The position numbers and the translations under genes are program-made. A DNA stretch of 17,978 nucleotides from JBAYVY01 sp041674345 (lineage in GTDB: Bacteria > Planctomycetota > Phycisphaerae > Phycisphaerales > Zrk34): positions 1-17,978 of the forward strand of contig JBAYVY010000031.1 of assembly GCA_041674345.1 (NCBI GenBank), given 5' to 3'. The notes beneath the pieces are model-generated. The model searched no databases. It saw only the letters and a program-made list of their open reading frames with translations, and was not told the origin of the DNA. Shown here in pieces: positions 1 through 5,787 of this stretch. Numbering within the stretch: the first letter of the stretch is position 1; every line of letters begins with the position of its first letter.

Positions 1-108
1 ACCGCCGGCGTCGAACCGATCCTCGCCCTGCGCTCGCTGTGGCTCAGCAACGACGACCGCTGGAACCACTACTGGTTGTGCGGCTCACCCCTCCGACAAG
101 CCGCGTAG
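1..108 (+). CDS. 3' end of an unidentified gene, possibly a transposase
   Basis: The first frame is open from base 1 to a TAG at 106-108, giving the last 35 residues of a protein that starts outside the window. The tail reads GVEPILALRSLWLSNDDRW, then NHYW and a short Arg/Ala end. A pattern of Gly, small residues, LxLRxxxLS, then RWxxYW resembles the C-terminus of some IS transposases of the ISKra4 kind, from memory of the family. By position, just upstream of a portal gene, a large terminase would be expected, but this tail does not look like a terminase C-terminus. The identity is therefore open. A terminator-like hairpin follows at once, so this gene is probably not in one transcript with the portal gene. 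Confidence 0.45.
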   Translation, partial: TAGVEPILALRSLWLSNDDRWNHYWLCGSPLRQAA

Positions 109-136
109 GGTGTCATGCACCCCCGCCGGGGCCGGT

Positions 137-173
137 TTCGCGGCGGGTTACGATTTTCCCGCGAATTTTTCTT
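137..173 (+). terminator. Rho-independent terminator candidate
   Basis: The left arm TTCGCGGCGGG (137-147) pairs with CCCGCGAA (158-165), allowing a small bulge. The loop is ttacgatttt, and TTTTTCTT follows directly at 166-173. A G+C-rich stem followed by a T-run is the classic intrinsic terminator layout. It would end transcription of the gene that stops at 108 and insulate the portal gene. Confidence 0.55.
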
Positions 174-282
174 CTCCCGTCCCCGCTGGCATTTACGTCA
201 ACACCCCCTTCCGGGGCGACGCATTCATGCGCCGTTCGCCTGTCCCCGGCCCAAGGGTGAGGACCAAACACGAGGGCAAGCA

Positions 283-1863
283 ATGGTAGCCGGACAACAA
301 TCCAATCCGAAACAAGCCGACGTGAACGACGACCTGATCGCGCTGCTGATTCATCAACACCGCTCACAAATCAGACCGGCCCTTGAACGGTTGTGGGCGT
401 ACTATCGCAACGATCTGGATTTTTCCGCCGCCGGTGAACATCGCCAGTACGCCGCGGCGCAGGAACAGGGTTTGCCCCGGCGCATCCGCCGCTGCGACCC
501 TGACATCAACAACCGCTCGCCCCGCGAGATCGTCATCGAAAACGACATCGGCTGGCGCGTCCACACCCTCGTTGATTTCATGTTCGGCCAGCCGATCTCC
601 GTGCAATCGCTCTGCCCCGACCGGGACAAAGCCGCGCTCATCGAACGCGTTCTCACCAACGTCTTCGACGCCAACGGAGGCATCGGCTTTTTCCAGGACA
701 TGGCGTTGCTCGGCGGGGTGTACGGTTTCGTCGATCTGATGCTCCGCGTTGATCGTTTGCCGCCGTTCACTCAAGCACGGGATGGCCGTCTTCGGCCAGA
801 CCGTGGTTCCTCCCGCGATTCTTCCAAGGATTCCATCACCGGCCCTGTCCCGAACCAGGCCCCGTCTAACCCTGACACGACGCAGCGCGCTTTGCGCTTC
901 GCTGCGAACATCTCCATTGAGACGGTCGAGGCCCCCCGGGCGGTGCCGGTGATGAATCCCGATGACTACCGCAAACTCGACGCCTACCTGCTGCATTACA
1001 CGCAGCAACTCAACCGCGTCGAACGCAACCGTTTTCTCGCGCGGCTGATCGACCGTTCCGGGGGCGGCGCGGCCCCCGGCCGGCAGGTGACGGTGGATGT
1101 CACCGAACACTGGACCGATCAAACGATTCGTGTGTACCACGCGCAGAAGTTGATCGACGAGATGGTCAACCCGATCGGGCGTTTGCCGGTGGTGCATATT
1201 CAGAATCTGCCGCAGCCGTTCTTTTACGAAGGGCTGAGCGAAGTCGAGCCGCTGATTCCGTTGCAGGACGAACTGAACACGCGACTGAGCGATCGCGCCA
1301 ATCGCGTGACGTTCCAGTCGTTCAAGATGTACCTGGGCAAGGGGATCGAGAACTTTTTGGAGCGGCCGATCTCGCCGGGACAGATGTGGACCACCGACAA
1401 CCCCGACGCGACGATCGAAACCTTCGGCGGGGACGCGGCCAACCCCTCGGAAGACACGCACATCAACGAAATCCGTGAGGCGATGGACAAGACCAGCGCC
1501 GTCACCGCCGCCGCCGCCGGGCTGATTCGCAACAAGATCGGCAACCTCACCAGCGAAAACGCACTGCGCATCGTGATGATGGGCCTGCTGGCGCGGACGC
1601 AGAAAAAGCGGATCACCTACGGAGCGGGCATCGAGCGTTTGTGCGAACTGGTGCTGCACACGATGGACCTGGCCGGGGTGTTGCCGACCCAACCGGACGA
1701 GCGACGGATTCGCATTCACTGGCCCAGTCCGATTCCCGAAAACACCACGCAGCGATTGCAGGACGCGGAGATCAAAAAGCGGCTGGGCGTGCCGGAGCAC
1801 GTCATTCTCGCCGAGCTGGGATACGGACAGAAGGACCGTGAAGAAATCGCAACCACGATGTGA
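283..1863 (+). CDS. Phage portal protein, SPP1 gp6-like
   Basis: This 526-residue protein is the portal ring subunit of a tailed-phage head, the channel for DNA packaging and ejection. An N-terminal helical part (18-45) leads to DIGWRVHTLVDFMFGQPISV at about 88-107, typical of the gp6-like portal group. Then come NPIGRLPVVHIQN (296-308), EVEPLIPLQDELNTRLSDRA (320-339) and a C-terminal helical region with NLTSENALRI (421-430). The ATG at 283 is chosen because GAGGG lies about six bases upstream. An in-frame ATG at 115 would add 56 basic, low-complexity residues overlapping the terminator. Residues 160-207 form a Ser/Pro/Arg-rich insertion in an otherwise family-like chain, and it carries repeat DNA shared with 4629-4703. 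The scaffold-like gene follows after 14 bases. Confidence 0.88.
   Translation: MVAGQQSNPKQADVNDDLIALLIHQHRSQIRPALERLWAYYRNDLDFSAAGEHRQYAAAQEQGLPRRIRRCDPDINNRSPREIVIENDIGWRVHTLVDFMFGQPISVQSLCPDRDKAALIERVLTNVFDANGGIGFFQDMALLGGVYGFVDLMLRVDRLPPFTQARDGRLRPDRGSSRDSSKDSITGPVPNQAPSNPDTTQRALRFAANISIETVEAPRAVPVMNPDDYRKLDAYLLHYTQQLNRVERNRFLARLIDRSGGGAAPGRQVTVDVTEHWTDQTIRVYHAQKLIDEMVNPIGRLPVVHIQNLPQPFFYEGLSEVEPLIPLQDELNTRLSDRANRVTFQSFKMYLGKGIENFLERPISPGQMWTTDNPDATIETFGGDAANPSEDTHINEIREAMDKTSAVTAAAAGLIRNKIGNLTSENALRIVMMGLLARTQKKRITYGAGIERLCELVLHTMDLAGVLPTQPDERRIRIHWPSPIPENTTQRLQDAEIKKRLGVPEHVILAELGYGQKDREEIATTM
771..835 (+). repeat. Copy A of a dispersed element, inside the portal gene
   Basis: This stretch shares TCAAGCACGGGATG (771-784) exactly with the reverse complement of 4690-4703. 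It then shares GCCGTC, CAGACCGTGGT and GATT-CTTCC in the same order with the rest of that copy. A perfect six-base hairpin TGGCCG-TCTT-CGGCCA occupies 783-798. The sequence is in frame with the portal and encodes part of its low-complexity insertion, so it looks like a short element that invaded a gene without breaking it. It lacks the central GCCCCCGGAAGT core of the other copy. Confidence 0.6.
881..906 (+). repeat. Compact palindrome in the portal insertion
   Basis: CGCAGCG (881-887) pairs exactly with CGCTGCG (900-906), and an inner CGC-TTT-GCG can pair inside. It lies at the 3' edge of the portal's low-complexity insertion, immediately before the family-like sequence resumes. It may mark the end of the inserted DNA. 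It could also be chance in G+C-rich coding sequence. Confidence 0.4.
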
Positions 1864-1877
1864 AAGGAGCATGAGCG

Positions 1878-2516
1878 ATGAGTCAGACGACAACGGAAGT
1901 TTTGGAGATGGAACAGGACGTCAGCCCAGCCGAGGCGGAAAAGTCGCAGTCGGCGCGACCCGTCGCACTTCCGGGGGCGGGTCCGGCGCACACATCGGCG
2001 CGACCGGCTTCACTTCCGGGGGCGGGTCCGGCTTCGGAAGATGACGAACCGTCCGCCAAGCGGGTGCCGGTCGCCGAGTCGATTCGGTATCGCAAGCGGG
2101 CGCAACAGGCGGAGCAGCAACTCCGCGAGCTTCAATCGCAACATCAGCGGTTGCGGGACCAGTTGGACCTGGCGAGGCGGACCATCGACGCGGTGGAACG
2201 CCGGCGGAAGATCGACCAGATGCTCGTCGAGTCCGACGCGGTCGATTTGGAAGCGGCGAGATTGCTGACGGAGTTGGCGGTGGAGCAGATGGATGAGCCG
2301 GATGTCGCGGCGGCGGTGGAGGAGTTGCGGCAACGCAAGCCGTATCTGTTCCGCCGTCGGGGCGGAGGCGGGGCGACGCTCAGCCCCCGGCCCCGCCCCG
2401 GGAACGGCGGCGGGACACTCGACGACGCGGCCGAGCAGGCCAGTCAGTCCGGCGACCGGCGCGACCTGCTGCGTTACCTGCGCCTGCGAAGGCGCACCGC
2501 GAATCACCAGGCATGA
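1878..2516 (+). CDS. Putative scaffold-like protein of the phage head
   Basis: The product has 212 residues. A Ser/Ala/Pro-rich N-terminus holds two copies of a 15-residue repeat (about 25-54). Residues 68-113 are a strongly charged heptad-like coiled coil with many Gln, Arg, Leu and Glu. A helical part follows (about 114-150), then a Gly/Pro/Arg-rich linker and a short basic helix at the end. Position between portal and major capsid, high charge and the coiled coil are what known phage scaffolding proteins show; no specific family motif is recognised. AAAGGAG at 1863-1869 is spaced well for the ATG at 1878. The ATG at 1871 is in another frame. A minor head protein is an alternative. Confidence 0.6.
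   Translation: MSQTTTEVLEMEQDVSPAEAEKSQSARPVALPGAGPAHTSARPASLPGAGPASEDDEPSAKRVPVAESIRYRKRAQQAEQQLRELQSQHQRLRDQLDLARRTIDAVERRRKIDQMLVESDAVDLEAARLLTELAVEQMDEPDVAAAVEELRQRKPYLFRRRGGGGATLSPRPRPGNGGGTLDDAAEQASQSGDRRDLLRYLRLRRRTANHQA
1951..2040 (+). repeat. 45-bp in-frame tandem duplication
   Basis: Two 45-base units (1951-1995 and 1996-2040) share CGGCGCGACC at their starts and ACTTCCGGGGGCGGGTCCGG at the same offset. They encode two 15-residue repeats, ARPVALPGAGPAHTS and ARPASLPGAGPASED. Each unit holds one exact copy of the dispersed 12-mer in reverse orientation (1967-1978 and 2012-2023). Confidence 0.85.
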
Positions 2517-2529
2517 GCCGGAAATTCCC

Positions 2530-2556
2530 TATTCTATATTCGACGAAAATAGAATA
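2530..2556 (+). promoter_or_regulatory. Hairpin upstream of the capsid gene, AT-rich island
   Basis: TATTCTAT (2530-2537) and ATAGAATA (2549-2556) form a perfect eight-base inverted repeat. The 11-base loop contains the odd palindrome TTCGACGAA (2539-2547). It opens an AT-rich gap of 173 bases (2517-2689) between the scaffold-like and capsid genes, in a G+C-rich neighbourhood. TAGAAT at 2550-2555 resembles a -10 box, but I see no convincing -35 partner. It may be an operator, a promoter region or an RNA hairpin. Confidence 0.45.
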
Positions 2557-2604
2557 TTAAAACCGGCGAAACAATGCGGAAATCATGCTGTTTTTGTGAA
2601 ATCG

Positions 2605-2637
2605 AATCGTTTTGTTTTCGTCGAAAAACGAACGATT
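2605..2637 (+). promoter_or_regulatory. Second hairpin upstream of the capsid gene
   Basis: AATCGTT (2605-2611) pairs with AACGATT (2631-2637). Inside lies TTTTCGTCGAAAA, whose core TTCGTCGAA (2617-2625) is the complement-strand form of TTCGACGAA at 2539. The same nine-base odd palindrome therefore occurs twice, 78 bases apart, each within a hairpin. That suggests a repeated protein-binding site or paired RNA structures. TTTTC follows the stem, too short a T-run for a clear terminator. Confidence 0.4.
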
Positions 2638-2640
2638 TTC

Positions 2641-2668
2641 TGAACCCTGAATCCCGAACCCTGAACCC
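2641..2668 (+). repeat. Heptanucleotide array 1 (TGAACCC type)
   Basis: Four seven-base units occur head to tail: TGAACCC, TGAATCC, CGAACCC, TGAACCC. They end just before the capsid gene's ribosome binding site. The period of seven matches three other arrays in this window with different unit sequences. Confidence 0.7.
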
Positions 2669-2689
2669 TAATTTTTGGAGGAAATGCAC

Positions 2690-3835
2690 ATGTCTTTTAC
2701 TGGAAAAGCAACTTACTCGGCCGGCGTGACTTTGCCGGAAATCGCGGAAGACCTGGCGGATGTGATCGGCATCGTCAGTCCCTACGAGACGCCGCTGCTG
2801 GATCATCTGGGTGATCCGCAGCGTGTGGCCACCAGCACGCGGCACGAATGGCTGGAGGATCAGCTTCTGCCCAACACCGACACGCTCAACGGCGCTCAGA
2901 CCGATGTCGATACCGCGATCGAAGTCGCCAATGGCGATCGGTTCCGCGTCGGCGACCAGGTGAAGCCGGAGGGATCGGGCGAAGTGTTCTTCGTCACGGC
3001 GGTGAACACCAACACGCTGACCGTGGCGCGTGGTTACGGCGCCACGACCGCCGCGGCGATGACCGACGGGCAGACGCTGCACATTCTGGGCAATGCCGCG
3101 CTGGAAGGCGATGACGCGCCGGGCGTCCGTTTCACCAATCGGTCGCGCAAGAGCAACTCCACGCAGATATTCACCTCGGCGGTGTCGGTCAGCGGCACGC
3201 AGCGCGCGGTGAACACGGTCGGCATGGCTGATGAACTGGATTACCAGAAGCAGGAGCGGCTGCGCGAGATGATCCGCGATCTGGAAAACACGGTCATCAA
3301 CGGCGTTTCGCCGGCCGCGAATCAGCAAGGGTCCGACACGGTGCGTCGCAGCATGAAGGGCATCATTCCCTTCATCACGACCAACGTGTTCGCCCCCGGT
3401 GGCGGCGGTTTCCCGGCGGACGCCGCGCTGACCGAAGAACAACTCAACCAGGCGCTGCGGACGATCTGGCAGCAATCGGCGGCCCGCATCGACACCCTCG
3501 TCGTCAACGGCTTCCAGAAGCGTCGCATCAACGGCTTCGTCACATCCAGCCGGAGCTTTGACGCGCAAACCACGCGCTTCCGCGATCTGGTCAGTGTGTA
3601 CGAATCGGACTTCGGCGTTTGTCGTGTGGTGTTGAGCCGGTGGGTTCCGGCGGACAGCGTGCTGCTGATCGACAGTTCGCGGGTCGATGTGTTGCCGCTG
3701 GCCGGTCGCAGTTTCCATTACAACCCGCTGGCGCGGACGGGCGACAAGGAGACGGGTCAGATCGTCGGCGAATACACGCTGGAGCTTCGCAACGAGAACG
3801 CTCACGGGGTGATTCGCGGGCTGACGGCTGCGTGA
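2690..3835 (+). CDS. Major capsid protein, SU10/DUF5309-like
   Basis: This 381-residue protein builds the icosahedral shell. It has the look of the SU10-type (DUF5309) HK97-fold capsids. The N-terminus has EIAEDLADVIGIVSPYETPL near 15-34, followed by HEWLEDQLLPN. An inserted beta-rich part (about 75-125) has GDQVKPEGSGEVFFVTAV and LTVARGYG. The conserved core has DELDYQKQERLREMIRDLEN, and the C-terminus has KETGQIVGEYTLELRNENAH. ATG 2690 is chosen because GGAGGA (2677-2682) sits seven bases upstream. An ATG at 2684 is too close, and an in-frame TTG at 2675 overlaps the Shine-Dalgarno. Codons here end mostly in C or G, like the portal and unlike the strongly G-biased genes that follow. Confidence 0.85.
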   Translation: MSFTGKATYSAGVTLPEIAEDLADVIGIVSPYETPLLDHLGDPQRVATSTRHEWLEDQLLPNTDTLNGAQTDVDTAIEVANGDRFRVGDQVKPEGSGEVFFVTAVNTNTLTVARGYGATTAAAMTDGQTLHILGNAALEGDDAPGVRFTNRSRKSNSTQIFTSAVSVSGTQRAVNTVGMADELDYQKQERLREMIRDLENTVINGVSPAANQQGSDTVRRSMKGIIPFITTNVFAPGGGGFPADAALTEEQLNQALRTIWQQSAARIDTLVVNGFQKRRINGFVTSSRSFDAQTTRFRDLVSVYESDFGVCRVVLSRWVPADSVLLIDSSRVDVLPLAGRSFHYNPLARTGDKETGQIVGEYTLELRNENAHGVIRGLTAA

Positions 3836-3859
3836 TGCACAAATCTGGAGGGGGAACCT

Positions 3860-3885
3860 CGACCGGAGCGTAACGGCTCCGGTCG
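3860..3885 (+). terminator. Perfect hairpin after the capsid gene, possible attenuator
   Basis: CGACCGGAGC (3860-3869) and GCTCCGGTCG (3876-3885) form a ten-base perfect stem with a six-base loop gtaacg, 25 bases after the capsid stop. There is no T-run on the plus strand, so it is not a textbook terminator. It could stabilise the 3' end of a capsid transcript or cause partial termination between an abundant capsid gene and the tail genes. Confidence 0.5.
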
Positions 3886-3906
3886 GGCTTGGGAAGAAGG
3901 AGATAA

Positions 3907-3934
3907 GAGACGGGAGACGGGAGACGGGAGACGG
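3907..3934 (+). repeat. Heptanucleotide array 2 (GAGACGG)
   Basis: Four identical units of GAGACGG lie in the 174-base gap between the capsid gene and the next gene. The preceding bases ggagataa look like a decayed extra unit. Confidence 0.8.
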
Positions 3935-3963
3935 AGAATCATAGTCGGGCGCGGTGGTTTCTT

Positions 3964-3998
3964 ACTCCTGACTTCTGACTCCTGTCTCCTGACTCCCA
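3964..3998 (+). repeat. Heptanucleotide array 3 (ACTCCTG type)
   Basis: Five units occur head to tail: ACTCCTG, ACTTCTG, ACTCCTG, TCTCCTG, ACTCCCA. The unit is close to the reverse complement of array 2 with one or two changes, so the two arrays may derive from each other or pair in RNA. Confidence 0.8.
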
Positions 3999-4007
3999 TT
4001 CAGGAGA
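3985..4007 (+). promoter_or_regulatory. Hairpin covering the ribosome binding site of the 4010 gene
   Basis: TCTCCTGA (3985-3992), part of heptamer array 3, is exactly complementary to TCAGGAGA (4000-4007), with the seven-base loop ctcccat. The right arm contains the Shine-Dalgarno AGGAG (4002-4006). In RNA the hairpin would hide it, so array 3 may tune translation of the next gene. This is inferred from pairing only. Confidence 0.5.
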
Positions 4008-4009
4008 AC

Positions 4010-4627
4010 ATGACCATGCCGAATTTTTCAAATGATGGCGATTTGCTGATGTTGGAGCCGGGGTTGTTTGTGGATTTGCCGCTGGTGGGACAGACGAAGT
4101 TGAAGGTGACGGATGGCGAGTTGACGGGAAACGTGCTGAGCAGCGTGACGGGCGGATTCAACGGGTTGACGCCGGGCGATGTGGTGGTGATTCGCAGCAG
4201 TGAATCAGACGGCGCGGCGTGGGCGGCGAACACGATCACGGACGATCACACGCTGTCACTGGCGTTTGAGCCGACGGGGTTGAACGCGACGACCGTATTG
4301 ACCGTGATCGCGCGGACGTTGGCGCCCCAGGCGGCGGAGATTCACGATCAGTTGCTGCGGGCGGTGGGGATCGCCCCCGGCGCGGAAGATGCGAACAGTG
4401 AATTGACGGAGGCGTCGGTGTTGTCGATCGGTTTGATGAAGCGGCTGGAGGCGTTGGGGACGCTGGAGTTGGCGTACCGCGGCGCGGGGTTGGAGGCGAA
4501 GGCGGGGGAATATCGGCGGCGATTCGCGGAGGCGATGCGTGGGGCGAGGGTGTTGATTGATACGGACGGGGATGGGCTGGCGGATGTGTGGAGGATGCCG
4601 GGCGTGGGGCGATTGGTGCGAGGGTGA
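4010..4627 (+). CDS. Putative phage structural protein with a C-terminal DxDxDG motif
   Basis: The product has 205 residues and I recognise no family. Residues 1-100 look beta-rich, with GLTPGDVVVIRSS and DDHTLSLAFEPTG, like a small phage beta-barrel. Residues 105-178 are helical with many Ala, Glu, Leu and Arg. Near the end DTDGDGLAD (184-192) resembles the calcium loops of EF-hand or thrombospondin type 3 repeats. The position just after the capsid suggests a head-decoration, head-tail joining or similar role, which is only an inference. Two starts are possible: ATG 4010, three bases after AGGAG, or ATG 4016, nine bases after it, which would drop two residues. From here the coding strand becomes strongly G-rich (gcg, gtg, ttg codons), unlike the capsid gene. 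Confidence 0.6.
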   Translation: MTMPNFSNDGDLLMLEPGLFVDLPLVGQTKLKVTDGELTGNVLSSVTGGFNGLTPGDVVVIRSSESDGAAWAANTITDDHTLSLAFEPTGLNATTVLTVIARTLAPQAAEIHDQLLRAVGIAPGAEDANSELTEASVLSIGLMKRLEALGTLELAYRGAGLEAKAGEYRRRFAEAMRGARVLIDTDGDGLADVWRMPGVGRLVRG

Positions 4628-4628
4628 T

Positions 4629-4703
4629 GCCCGGAAGTAATCACCGGCTTACCACGGTCTGCCGCCGCCCCCGGAAGTGAGGACGGCGTCATCCCGTGCT
4701 TGA
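4629..4703 (-). repeat. Copy B of the dispersed element, between two genes
   Basis: This fills most of the 99-base gap between the genes ending at 4627 and starting at 4727. Read on the minus strand it begins TCAAGCACGGGATG, then has GCCGTC, CAGACCGTGGT and GATT-CTTCC in the same order as 771-835. On the plus strand it holds GCCCGGAAGT (4629-4638) and the full 12-mer GCCCCCGGAAGT (4667-4678), so it has two direct core motifs about 40 bases apart. It may be the parent form of the shorter copies scattered in neighbouring genes. Confidence 0.6.
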
Positions 4704-4726
4704 TACAACGAGGAAGGGATCGGGTG

Positions 4727-5098
4727 ATGAGCAGTTACAAAGGACAGAACCTGTTCGGGTCGGGGGCGCATCATTTTGTGGCGCGGGGGGTGACGGTGCG
4801 GCATGACGAACACGCATCGCCCGGCGCGGATGGGGCGACGGTCACGATGCTTGGCCGCGAACCCCGGAAGATTGAACAGCGGGGAATGTTGCTGGCGGAT
4901 GATGTCGCGGGACTGGAGGCGCAACTGCGGCGAATCGCGGATGCGACCGGCGGCGTGCCCGGAAGTTTGATCGACGAGTTGGGCCGGGATCACGAACGGA
5001 TGGTGCTGGTGGCGTTCAGGCAGAGCGGGGTGACGCGGATCGGGGCGCGGTTGGGGATGAACTATGTCGCACAGTATGTGCAGGCAGGTGAACCATGA
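4727..5098 (+). CDS. Small putative phage tail protein
   Basis: The product has 123 residues. It opens with FGSGAHHFVARGVTVRHDEH, passes through a basic beta segment LGREPRKIEQRGMLLADD, then a helix and a loop, and closes with beta strands HERMVLVAFRQSGVTRIGAR and YVAQYVQ. This layout (R-x-I-xx-RG, a helix, then a strand ending in tyrosines) resembles small phage tail proteins that I cannot name precisely. The ATG at 4727 has AGGAAGGG (4711-4718) eight bases upstream. Its stop overlaps the next start as ATGA, a sign of translational coupling. It carries a CCCGGAAGT repeat core at 4958-4966, encoding Pro-Gly-Ser. Confidence 0.6.
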   Translation: MSSYKGQNLFGSGAHHFVARGVTVRHDEHASPGADGATVTMLGREPRKIEQRGMLLADDVAGLEAQLRRIADATGGVPGSLIDELGRDHERMVLVAFRQSGVTRIGARLGMNYVAQYVQAGEP

Positions 5099-5787
5099 CT
5101 CCCGCCCCCGGAAGTTTCGAGCAGGTGTTGTTACGGAGTACGACGTTGCCGGGCGTGTTGCATTTGACGTGGATCGCATGGCAGCAAGGGCAACGATTGG
5201 TGCAGGTGTATGTCAACGGCGTGTTGTACGACGTGAGCATGGACGCGGGGCAGCGGGAGATGTGGCTGCATACCGACGGGCTGGGCGATGTGGGTGTCGA
5301 ATTGCGGATGGTGGAGGCGGATGAGGCGTGGATGGATCAATCGGGCCGGCCGGCGGCGGAGTTGGCGATGTCGCGGGACGAGGGTTTGCCGATTGATGCG
5401 CGGGTGGTGGTGAGTGTGGATGGCGCGGACGCGGCGGAGGGACGGTTGTGGGACGCGATGGACTTTCGCAGCGGATTCGGCGGATTGTTCGGCGAGGGGG
5501 AGTTCGGGCATGACGCGGCCGGCGCTCCCGGAAGCGGGATGGGGGAGTTTGGCGTGGGGGCGATGGGGATGGACGGCGTGGCGTGGCGCTGGGCGGGGAA
5601 GTTGGCACGGGGTACACATGCATTGAGTTTGCGTGTGGAGGATGGGAGCGGGAGAACGATTGCGCAGGTGGGCGGGGCGAGGGTGGTGGAGATTGAGGCG
5701 AACGCGAAGCCCGCGAGCGGCGTGAGCGTGGATGGATCATTTGTGATGCACATTCAGCCCAGAGGGGCGGCGAGGAGCGGAACATGA
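5095..5787 (+). CDS. Putative phage structural protein, beta-rich
   Basis: The product has 230 residues and no family is recognised. The first 75 residues are beta-rich, with VLHLTWIAWQQGQRLVQVYV and a GVELRMVEADEAW segment. A Gly/Met-rich middle (about 120-165) has GFGGLFGEGEFG and GMGEFGVGAMGMDGVAW. The end, with RGTHALSLRVEDGSGRTIAQ, reads like an immunoglobulin-like or fibronectin-like strand set. It overlaps its neighbours by four bases on both sides (ATGA), so it belongs to the same coupled tail operon. Its fourth codon starts an exact copy of the dispersed 12-mer (5104-5115), giving an unusual TPAPGSF N-terminus. Confidence 0.6.
   Translation: MTPAPGSFEQVLLRSTTLPGVLHLTWIAWQQGQRLVQVYVNGVLYDVSMDAGQREMWLHTDGLGDVGVELRMVEADEAWMDQSGRPAAELAMSRDEGLPIDARVVVSVDGADAAEGRLWDAMDFRSGFGGLFGEGEFGHDAAGAPGSGMGEFGVGAMGMDGVAWRWAGKLARGTHALSLRVEDGSGRTIAQVGGARVVEIEANAKPASGVSVDGSFVMHIQPRGAARSGT
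5104..5115 (+). repeat. Dispersed 12-mer GCCCCCGGAAGT
   Basis: An exact copy, four codons into the gene starting at 5095, encoding Ala-Pro-Gly-Ser. The C-run stands out against the very G-rich coding strand. Confidence 0.75.

Noticed and set aside
115..282. Upstream in-frame ATG that would extend the portal protein by 56 residues
   Set aside because: The extra residues are basic and low-complexity and overlap a terminator-like hairpin. ATG 283 has a good ribosome binding site.
364..1893. Long open frame on the minus strand opposite the portal gene (509 codons)
   Set aside because: It is the mirror of a high-GC gene with clear portal motifs. Its own translation is Arg/His/Val-rich with no recognisable domain.
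2534..3805. Long minus-strand frame opposite the capsid gene
   Set aside because: It gives an Arg/His-rich product with no motif. The plus strand encodes a clear capsid protein with a good ribosome binding site.
2641..3998. Repeat arrays as a possible CRISPR
   Set aside because: Units are seven bases, head to tail with no spacers, and no cas genes are seen.
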